This document shows positions 24,578 through 33,286 of a DNA stretch of 64,000 nt, piece by piece; position 1 is the stretch's first letter, and the number at the start of each line of letters is the position of its first letter. The stretch lies in assembly GCA_008330645.1 (NCBI GenBank), contig VLTN01000003.1, positions 496,001 through 560,000 of the forward strand, in the 5' to 3' direction. The notes beneath the pieces are model-generated. The model did no database searches. It saw nothing but the letters and a program-made list of their open reading frames with translations, and was not told where the DNA came from. Position numbers and translations under genes: made by a program. This DNA is from Cafeteria roenbergensis. Its lineage: Eukaryota > Sar > Bigyra > Bicosoecida > Cafeteriaceae.

Positions 24578-24940
24578 GCCGAAGTCAAGAACGTGCCCGG
24601 ACAACTGCCGACGGCTTGACTGCGAACCGCGGCCGGCCGGCGAAGCCGAACGCTTGGCGCAGGCGGCGGGCTGGGAGCCACGCGCCGGGAGCGGCGGAGC
24701 TGTGCGTCCCGGGCGCGGGAGCCACTGGCCGGGCGCGGCGCGAAGCTGCCTGCGATCGGCCTGGCAGAGCGCCCGCAAGTTGCCGGCGCCAAAGAATGCA
24801 ACTCACAACTGCGGCGGGCGGGAGCGGTGATTCGCCCCCAACTCTGAAATCGCTGTATTGCCTGGCGCCCAAGGGCTTGTCGCCCTCGCCACTCCCGGGC
24901 CGGCGCTGCGGCACGGCAGTTGCCGGCTGGCGGCGTTGCG
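24578..24940. other. Divergent promoter region, PiT transporter / DJ-1-like membrane protein
   Basis: 363 bases between the start codons of two divergent genes, so both promoters must lie here. No TATA-like box stands out in the GC-rich sequence, and no other gene is seen. Confidence 0.45.
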
Positions 24941-26135
24941 ATGGAGGGCTTTGGTGGGGTGCTCCCGCGGCGGGAGCTCCCCATGGTGCTGCGCTCGTAC
25001 GAGCTGGGGCTGATGGTGCTGTTTCTGGTCTCCACCCTGGCCGCCGTCATCAGCATCGCCACGAGCAGTCTGGGGGTGCGGCTCGTCGCGACGCCATGCG
25101 GAACCCTGTGTCTTGTGCTGCTGGTGCTCAGCTGGAGGAACAGGATCGGGTGAGCGGGGCAGTCTTGCCACGGGGGCGACGCTCGCACTCTGGTTGCAGC
25201 GAGCCCGACGAGCCCCAGCCCTGCGGGCCTGGACGGCCGCCAGCGTCGCGAAAGGGGCGCGCCCGCTTTGGATGAGTGGATGTGTGCGCATTGGCTAGAC
25301 GCGCAAGGGAAGCAAGCTGTGGGTTCAGCAGTGGCCGCCCCGAGCCGTGCCAGCCCTCGCCCTCTGCGCCATTCCCGGCCCCCGCAGGTGGCTCTCCCCC
25401 GTGTACTCCTGGTGCGTCGTCGCTGCCCTCCTCACGATTGGCGTGGCGGACACGACCATTCTCGAGCCGGAGGCCGAGACGGTGCACTTCCTGGGGTTCT
25501 TGCTGTTCGTCGTAGCGGACTGCATCCTAGTGGCCGCCCTGTGGACCCCCACGGTGGCGGTGGATGCCATGGACAGCCAGGGCGTGGACTCCTCGTGGTC
25601 CGCCCCCGACCACGAGGCTGCCCGCGTGCCCCTGCACGCGCTGCGGCTCGTCGCCCCGCTTGGCATCGCTCTGGCCCTGGGCTTGGTGTGGCGCGCCGAC
25701 GACTGGCCCTCCCCCTGGACCGACGAGCGCTTCGCCCCCGGCATCTGCCTTGTGACCGTGCAGGCCCTCCTGGTGTGGCGCGCGGTCTCCCGCGTGGGCT
25801 ACCGCTCGCCCACCGAGGCCATGGCCATGGCCACCATCGCCAAGGCTGCGGCCAGGGACGAGGCAATGGCGCTGCGGCGGGGGAGGCCTGGCAGCAGCGG
25901 CGTCGCCGGCGCGGGGGCTCCCTCTGTAGCCGCATCCAGGGCGCGGGCGTGGCGGGCTTCCCTCACAGACTCGGATGCAGAGAGCAACTCCCAGCACCAG
26001 CAGCCCCAGCACCAGCAGCACCAGCACCTGCAGCACCAGCACCTGCAGCACCAGCACCTGCAGCCCCTGGCATCCTCCGCCCCGCTCCGGCTGACCCACC
26101 GCACTGCCGACGAAACGCCTCTCTTGTTCGATGAT

Positions 26136-26166
<31 letters not shown>

Positions 26167-29165
26167 ACGAGGGCGAGGACGAGGGCGAGGATCGCGGCGG
26201 CGCCAACGGGGGCGACGGAGCCAAGGCTGCGCCAGACGACCAGGGCGGGGCTGCTGCGCGGCAGCAGCGGGAGCGCAGGCAAGGCCGCGCCGGCGGCAGC
26301 CGCGAGGCCGCCGCTATCAGTCCCGCGCGGAGCCGCGCGGCGCCCCGAGCGGTCGGTGCCGAGGGCCGCACGCCGGCTGGGCCAGCGGCGGCAGCCGGGG
26401 CAGCGGGCTCCAGCAAGCGAGCAGAGGCCGGTCAAAAGGACGTGCGCCCCTCCGCCGCTGGCGAGGCTGGCGCCCCGTCCGCTGGCCGCCTGCAGCGCGC
26501 GGCCGGCGACGCTCCTGCGGGCAAGGCCAGCTCGGACTCCGCGCCGTCGTCCAGCGACTCATCCAGCGACTCATCCAGCGACGACTCGTCCAGCGACGGC
26601 TCGTCCAGCGACGGCTCGTCCAGCGATGGCTCGTCCAGCGACTCGTCGGCGACCTCGCCCGTGGCGCCCTCGTCCAGCGACTCCTCCCGCGAGCCGTCGG
26701 GGACGAGGGCGCAGAAGCTGCGGGATAGGCAGTCAGGCCCCGGCCGCCGGCCGCGGCGCAGCGAGCTGGGCTCAGCGCAGCGTGAGGCTCCGCAGGGGCC
26801 GCCGGGCACGGGCGCGCCAACGTCGCGCTCTGCTGGCCGGCAGGCTGCCAGGCCGCCGCAGCTGCCGCCGGCGACCGCGGGGCGGCGCTCTGCGCTCGCG
26901 GGAGCCAGCGCCTTGTCGGGGTCTGCCCGCTCTGGGAGCAGCGCGAGCGGCCGCCGCGGCTCGGGCGCGCCATCGGCCGGCAGCAGCTCGGCGATGGGAG
27001 CTGCCGTGCCGGACACGCGCCGGGTCAGCTTCTCGACGGACGCCTCCCCCGCCCACTCCACGAGCAAGGCCTCGCCCCTGGCCGGCCTCCGGGCGCTCCA
27101 GCACCGGCAGCCGTCTTTCGCTTCGGGGGTGTCGGGGGGCAGCGCAAGCCGCGCGAGCAGTGCCAGCGGGGCGCTGCCGGCGGGGCACGCCGCCGCCCAC
27201 CGAGGCCGGCCCTCGCTTCGCGGCCACCGCCCATCCCTCGTCGGGATGTCCGCGGCGCAGCCGACGACGTCCCAGCACGCGTCACGGTTGGTGCGGAAGC
27301 TTGTCGACGCGCGCACGAGGGGCGCCCTCTCCGGAGGGGAGCTCAGCGCGGTGGACCGCGACGGGCAGGTCGGGGGGGCCACGGTGTTCGAGCTCTACTC
27401 AGCCACCGAGGCGCGCGAGGGGCGGGGCCGCCAGTGGTGCGCCGCGCTGGCAGTGGTTGGGCTTTGTATTGCGCAGCTGCTCGCAGCCGCAGTGCTCTTC
27501 TGGGGCCTGGGCACCGGGCGTGACGAGCTGGACGCGGAACCGGACCACCCGGGGCGCGAGGCGGTGGTGTATGTGTACGCGCTGCTGAGCTGGACGGCGC
27601 AAACGGTCCTGGCGGCGTCGGTCCCGCTCGTGCCCCCGCCGCAGGGCAGCCTCGACGACCCCTTCGTGCGCCCGCGCAGGCGGGTGGGCGGCGAGTCGCT
27701 TTCGGCCCTGATGCTGCTGCCGGCCGAGGGCTTTGACGCGGCCACGGCGGCTACGCTGTGGTTCCTCCTCACGAGCCGGGGCCACTCGGTCACCGTGGCC
27801 ACGGTGGGCGGGGAGCGGCCAGTGCCGGACCCTGCCTCCGTGCAGGGGTACGGGCCCGGCCTCTGGGGCGCCGGGGCGCTGGCGGCGGCGATGTACGAGC
27901 GCATGGTGGCGTCCGGGGTGCTCCGGCGGCCCCTCAACGTGGCCACGGCCGTGGCCGACGCGTTCGACGCCCTGGTCTTGCCGGGCGGCAGCGTTGCCGG
28001 CTCGGCGAGGTGGGCGGCGGACCCGACGGTGCAGCGGGTTGCGGCCGCGTGCTGGGTGCGCGGGGTGCCGGCGGCTGCCTGCGGGACCGGCTCCATGGCT
28101 CTCGCGTGGGCCGCGCAGCACGCCGACCGGCAGCGGCTTTCCATCGAGGCCGCGCCCCCTCTCTTTGCAGGCGGCGCCGCGGCGGGCCTGGGGGGCTACC
28201 CGGCCGCGTCTGGGGCTGCGGGTGGCTCGGGGGCGGCCCTGGGTGCGGCAACTGCGCGGGCAGCTGCCGAGCGCTTGCGCCAGCGGTCGCTGCTTCACGA
28301 TTGCTCCGTCACAGGCCTGCCGTGGCAGCTTGAGGCGGGCGGCGCGCTGCTGGCGTGCTTGGCGTGCGCGCCCGACCCCAACGCGGCTGTGCTGGCTGCC
28401 ACCTCGTCCCGAGGGCGCGGCGCTGGGGCCGCGGGGAGGCTGCGTTGCGGGTGCAGCTGCTGCGGCAGGACGCTGTCATTTGGCCGGTGCTGCTGCTTCC
28501 GCAGGGCGGACTGCGTCGCCGGCTCGCTCCGCACGGTCATGGGGAGGGCCAAACACCCGGCTGGTGGCTCGCTTGGCTGCTGCCGCGTCGCGGGCGGCTG
28601 GCTGCGCAAGTGGGCGTTCGGGTGCGACTGCTGTCGCGGCTCTGCTGCTGACTGCGGTCCGTGCGAGGCCCTGGGAGGGCTGAGGCTGGCGCTGCGCAGC
28701 TTCTGCGCGCTCTGCTGCAGCTGCTTCTTTTGCTGCGGCGCCGCTAGCCAGCGCAGCCGCTCCTCGGGCTCCAGCCCGAGGCGGGGCAGCCGCCGGCGCG
28801 AGTCTGAGTCAGTGGCTCGCGAGTCGGCCTGGCGCGACGGCGCCCCCTCTGCGTCCGGGGCGCTGGCGAGCGCGCGAATGGCCCGCGACGAGGCGTGCAT
28901 CGATTGCGTGCGGTGTGTCGCGTGCGGCTGGCGGCCGGCGCAGGCAGAGGTGGCGGCCGCTGTCGGGGCAAGGGGGCGTTTTCTGCCGGGCCCGGGCGTT
29001 GGCCTGCTCGGGGAGCGCGGCACTCCCTGGGACGACAGCGCGGCGTTCGTGGTCGAGGACGGGCTCCTGCTGTCCGGCCGCTGGGGCGGTGACGCATTTC
29101 TGCTCGGGCGGCGCCTGCTCGTGCTGATGGAGATGCCCCAGGAGGAGCAGCGGTCGTGGCGGTGA
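24941..29165 (+). CDS. Multi-pass membrane protein with interrupted DJ-1/PfpI-like domain (two exons)
   Basis: 1328 aa. Exon 1 is 24941-25149 and exon 2 is 25388-29165; the 238-nt intron (GTGAGC...CGCAG) joins RNRIG to WLSPVYS in frame. Residues ~15-210 hold five or six hydrophobic segments, loosely resembling the YhhN/TMEM86 fold (weak). The middle has His/Gln repeats, Glu/Asp runs and Ser-Ser-Ser-Asp-Gly repeats. Two more membrane segments follow at ~27440-27640. From ~27690 comes a DJ-1/PfpI-like alpha/beta domain: LSALMLLPAEGFD, then DALVLPGG, then the nucleophile elbow AACGTGSMALAWA with Cys at codon 28080-28082. After ~85 residues a block with about two dozen Cys intrudes (~28335-28760). 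The C-terminal strand motif of the same fold (VVEDGLLLSGRWGGDAFLLG) appears only at ~29050. DJ-1/PfpI proteins include glyoxalase/deglycase-like enzymes, proteases and redox sensors; activity here is unknown. The block could instead be an in-frame intron, but no GTGAG...CGCAG pair was noticed. Confidence 0.8.
25990..26066 (+). repeat. CAG/CAC repeat coding His-Gln-Leu tract
   Basis: Imperfect tandem array with units such as CAGCACCAGCACCTG inside the coding frame of the DJ-1-like membrane protein. It yields alternating Gln and His with Leu (QHQHLQHQHLQ). It is a simple repeat likely to vary in length between strains. Confidence 0.85.
26549..26652 (+). repeat. Ser-Asp minisatellite in coding sequence
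   Basis: Tandem 12- and 15-base units (TCATCCAGCGAC, then GGCTCGTCCAGCGAC) encode repeated SSSD and GSSSD. They lie in frame in the DJ-1-like membrane protein. Just upstream (26130-26200) is a GAGGAC-type repeat coding a Glu/Asp run. Both would make a long acidic, phosphorylatable loop between the two membrane regions. Confidence 0.85.
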
Positions 29166-29410
29166 CGAAGAATGCCTGCCGGCCTGGCGGCAACCGCGGC
29201 GCGCCGAGGCGACGCCGCGCCCTTCCCGGGGCTCGCCCTCGGCGCGCCGCGCGCCCCCCGCCTCGTGGTCTGCGTGTCAGCTGCCTCTTGCGCTCGAGTA
29301 ATGCGCGGCGGCGCCAACGTCTGGGGCGCTGCAGAGCGCGACGGCCGGCGTCGGCCCTCTGACTCAGAAGCACACCTCGACCCGACCGGGTGACACCCCC
29401 CCGCCCTGCG

Positions 29411-30802
29411 ATGCTTGCGCGCTCCGCCATGGCCCTCCGCCGCGCCGCCGTCGCCCCCGCGGCGACCTCGGCACGCGCCGCCCTCTCTGTGACGGCCGCC
29501 ACGCACGCGCCCGAGAGCTCGCCCCACCCTTCCACGCACCGCGGCTCGACCTTTGACGTTTCCAGCCTCCACTGGTCCGTGGAAGGCGCCAAGCAAAGCG
29601 AGTTCCAGCCGCACCCCGTGTTCGACCCAAAGGCCATCGAGGACCTGACAATCGAGGAGCGGCCGCCCAAGGACGTGAGGTCGCCTGCTCGCGCTGAACT
29701 CTTTGCGTTCGATCCGCTGACAGTGCTGGCTCGGTGTTCCGCCCGCCCCCCGCCGCGCCTCCGGACTCGGGGCGTGTCCGGGATGCCCCCCTGTGCTGGC
29801 ATAGCGTGTGCGCGTGCCCCAGCGCGTGCGCTGCGCGGGAGATTCCGCGTGGCGTCAGACTTGCCGGGAAACGCGCGCTCTGATGCCAGGCTGATCGCTT
29901 CCATTTCCCTTGGCATTTCTTGCGGGGACTAGCCAAACTTCCCCCCGTCACGCGCCACGGGCCCTCCTTTCGCGCCTGCAGATGGTCGAGCGCATGGCCA
30001 AGGGCACCGTGACCCTGGCGCGCTCCGGGTTCGACTTGGTCAGCGGGTGAGGCTTGCTTTGCTGCCGAATGCGCGAGCTGGGGGCCGTCAGCTGCGGTCA
30101 GTGCGGCTCGCGTCGCGGTCGGCAGCCGGTCACCTGGGGCAACGCAGCCCAACTCCCCTGACGGCGTGCCCGTCCTATCCGGTCACCTGCTGCGACACGG
30201 GCCCCGCCCCGCTTCCCCTCCCTCGCCTGCGCACCCGCAGCTATGGCAAGGACATGAACAGGGACAAGTGGCTCACGCGCTTCATCTTCCTCGAGACCGT
30301 GGCCGGCGTGCCGGGCATGGTGGGCGCAATGACCCGCCACCTCCGCAGCCTCGCTGCCATGCGTCGGGACCGGGGCTGGATCCCAGCCCTCCTCGCCGAG
30401 GCCGAGAACGAGCGCATGCACTTGATGACCTTCATCAACGAGCGCCCGGACAACGGCCTCGTGTTCCGGGCCATGGTGATGGGCGCCCAGGCCGTGGCCT
30501 GGAACCTGTACTTCCTCGGCTACCTCATCTCCCCGCGGTTCTGCCACTCCTTCGTGGGGTACCTCGAGACCGAGGCCGTCTCCACCTACACCAAGGCCAT
30601 TGCCTCGCTCGATGCCGGCGAGATTCCCGAGTGGACCGACAAGTCGGCGCCCGCCATCGCCATCAAGTACTGGGGCCTGCCCAAGGACGCCACGTTCCGC
30701 GACATGCTCCTCCAGGTGCGCGCCGACGAGGCCGTTCACTGCCGCGTGAACCAGAAGCTGAGCGAGACGGACCAGACGGCCCAGAACCCGTTCATCCACT
30801 GA
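29411..30802 (+). CDS. AOX: Mitochondrial alternative oxidase (three exons)
   Basis: Di-iron ubiquinol oxidase of the inner mitochondrial membrane that bypasses complexes III and IV. It is 296 aa from exons 29411-29674, 29982-30046 and 30241-30802. Introns of 307 and 194 nt start GTGAGG and end TGCAG or CGCAG. The first ~35 residues (MLARSAMALRRAAVAPAATS) form a presequence. The iron-binding motifs follow in order: FLET, NERMHL, GYLETEA and RADEAVH near the C-terminus. The second-helix motif is usually LEEEA; here its third residue is Thr, while the flanking Glu residues remain. Length and motif spacing fit a complete enzyme. The CDP-type regulatory Cys seen in plants is not evident. It lies 245 bases downstream of the DJ-1-like gene on the same strand. 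Confidence 0.95.
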
Positions 30803-31104
30803 GTTCCGTCTCGGTGTCGCTCCAGTGCCGCGCTTGGCTGCGCGTGTATCGCTGCTGAGAGCAGCCCGGCTCCTTGCTTCTCGCTCGCGCTCCCCTAGCG
30901 CGCCAACGACATTTGCCTGTGGCTTCGACCGTTTGCGTGCATGTTTGACAGGCGGATCCGATCAGCTTCTCCCGTTCCGTTCGCCTCGCTGCCCGCAATT
31001 GCCGCGCCGGGGTCGCGCAACCAAACGAGTGGCGGCGGCCGGAGGGCGGCTACAGAGCAAGGGGGCCGCCGGTCGCCGCCAAGCCGCGGCAGCCAGAACT
31101 CCAC
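30803..31104. other. Convergent intergenic region, AOX / acyltransferase
   Basis: 302 bases between the stop codons of two convergent genes; presumably the two 3' untranslated regions. It is less GC-rich than the flanking coding DNA (for example 30900-30990). No gene is seen. Confidence 0.5.
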
Positions 31105-33046
31105 TCAGGTCCCTGGCTCGGGGGCCACGCGTGCGCTGGGGGCAGCAGAGCAGCGGCCCTCGCCGCCGGGGGGCGCGGCAGCGCGCTTCGGGTCCACGGT
31201 GACGTCGAGCAAGGCCGTGCGGTACGCGTCGACCAGCTCCGCCCGCTTGGAGAGGTAGGCAACAAAGGCCTCCTCGTCGACCTCGGAGGCGTCCCCGCGC
31301 GCGGCATCAAAGGCTGCCCCGGCGTCGGCAGGGTCCGACTCCGGAAACGCTCTCCGGGCCAGGCTCTCGAACTGCTGGCGGCCCACCGTGGCGCCCTTGC
31401 CCACGGTGATCGCCCGGAACAGCGCGCGGAAGATGGCAGAGGGGTCGGCCTTGCTCCTGCCCGTGAGGATGGCGAGGCCGGAGAGGAACTCGCGGAAGTC
31501 GAGCTTGCCGCTCTCGCTCGTGTCCAGCGTGGCAAAGAGCGAGCGCAGCTGCTCGCGGTGGATAGCCGAGTCGGCTGGGCTCAGGGAGGCCTCGTTGCGC
31601 TTCACGAAGAACTCAACCCACTCGTGCTCCTGCGGGGGCGGAAGCGCGGGACAACGGGGGAGCGGGGAAGCGGGGGGCAGCGGTCGAGAGGGGCGGCGTG
31701 TTGAGCGGGCTGGGAGGGCGGAGGCCAGGGGCGCGGCAGGGGGTGAAGCGGACCACCGCGGGCGCAGCGAGTGGGTGCCTATGCGGCGGCGGCGTGGGCC
31801 GGAGGGCTGCGGGCGCAGGTTCTCACGTCCAGGCAGCCGTCCTTGTCCGTGTCGGCCTTGACGAAGGCTTCGAGCATCTTGCTGGCCGCCTTGATGTCCA
31901 GCTTGAGGACGTCGCGGAAGGCCTCCAGCTCGGGAACCACCGCCCCGGGAGGGTACTGTCGCTTGACCGCCTCGCCCCCCAGGATGACGTCTAGGAAGGA
32001 GTGCTGGGTGGCCGGCACGCCCATTGCCTCCGCCATCGCCAGCTGCGCCTTGCGGGCGAAGGCGACCACGTGCGCGGTGGACCCCTCCGCGACGCCCTTG
32101 GCGGGGGGGTCGGGCTTGATCACCGGCAGGTACCGCACCTGCATGGAGTTGCTGAACTGCGTCATGAGCGACAGGAAGATGGTCAGCAGCCCGGGCCCGC
32201 CGTGAACCCAGCTGTGGTCGAAGCCCCCGTGCAGGGGGTAGGTGATTGTGACGGGCTGCACGGGGCGCAGGGGCGCAAACGCGCCGAGCTTGAAGCTGAT
32301 CACGGCGCGGCCGTTGGTGCAAGTGGCCTCGGGGAAGATGAGGAGGTGGGGCATGCGGTCGTCAGCGGCGCGCCTGCCGATCTTCTCCTTGATCGCCAGG
32401 CGCTCCTCGGGGGAGCCCGCGCGGTTCACGAAGAGCGTTTGGAAGGCCTTGATAATGCCGCCGATGACGGGCATGGTCGCGTTCTCGGCGCGTGAGACGG
32501 GGGCAGCCGCGTGGAACGTCGCCATGTACAGCGGGTCAACGAAGGACGTGTGGTTGGCGATGAGGACTGGCGCCTCCTTGCGCGGCGCGGCGCGACCCTT
32601 GATGTCGATCCAGTGGTACCCGAGCAAGAAGAGCTGGAACCGCATCAGGTACCAAATGGGCGAGCGGACGGCGCGGCGCACCGTGCTCAAGGGGTCTCGC
32701 TCGAGGTCTTCGGGTGTCAAGAACATGCTTGCGAGGTTGCTGAACACCGCAATGAGCCCGATGTTCACCCTGCGCACGGGAGGCCGCAACACAAAACACT
32801 CGAAGGGCAGCGGCCGTGTCGCGAAGGTGACCGAGCGCCTCTCCGGCTGGGCGAGGGCGCGGGCAGCGAGCTCGCACGTTCTGGCCTCTGGAAAGGCCGT
32901 TGGCGCCCAGGGCGCCGACTCCGCGGGCGCAGAACTCACGTCGGGGGCTTGGGCACGGTCAAGCCCAGGCCCGACTGGCGAGCCAGTGCCATCGGGCTCG
33001 CGTCTGGACCCGGCCTGCGCTTCGTCGCCTCCGGTGTGGAAGACAT
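31105..33046 (-). CDS. Lysophospholipid acyltransferase with EF-hands (LPCAT-like, three exons)
   Basis: Glycerophospholipid acyltransferase (PlsC/LPLAT superfamily) of 524 aa, probably an ER membrane enzyme of phospholipid remodelling. Exons are 33046-32940, 32769-31827 and 31629-31105; introns of 170 and 197 nt have GTGAGT/GTGAGA donors and CGCAG acceptors. An N-terminal hydrophobic segment precedes the catalytic motif NHTSFVDP (HX4D, near 32540). The second substrate motif reads FPEATCTNG, where LPCATs normally have FPEGT. The C-terminal half holds EF-hands. The first Ca2+ loop, DTDKDGCLDEHE, is complete and straddles intron 2 exactly at D|E, which supports that splice. A second loop, DTSESGKLDFRE, is near canonical, and two later ones are degenerate. 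This layout matches animal LPCAT1/2. The first exon (MSSTPEATKRR...) is short and is supported only by phase and splice consensus. Confidence 0.85.
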
Positions 33047-33286
33047 TCCCGCGGAGCAGCGGCACTGGGTGGTGGGTGTTCGACCGCGCCGCGCTTCGCT
33101 TTGCCCCCAGACTTGGGAGTGTGTGGCTTCGGGGGAGCCGCAGCGCCGCTTCTGCGCTGGTCGGCAGCGCAACAACGCCTTTGCCACGAAAACATTCGGC
33201 CGGCGATTGCCTGCGGCAAACCGACCGCCCACCACTCGCGCCACACGAGCCCTGGCCGGAGCTGCAGCCGCTCCCGGCGCCGGACC

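Noticed and set aside
25990-26066. Possible CRISPR-like or satellite array
   Set aside because: Units are only 3-15 bases, lie in frame in a coding exon and have no spacers.
32839-32939. Alternative first introns of 59 or 101 nt in the acyltransferase
   Set aside because: They keep phase but would end GCCAG or GAGAG; the 170-nt intron ending CGCAG matches the other introns.
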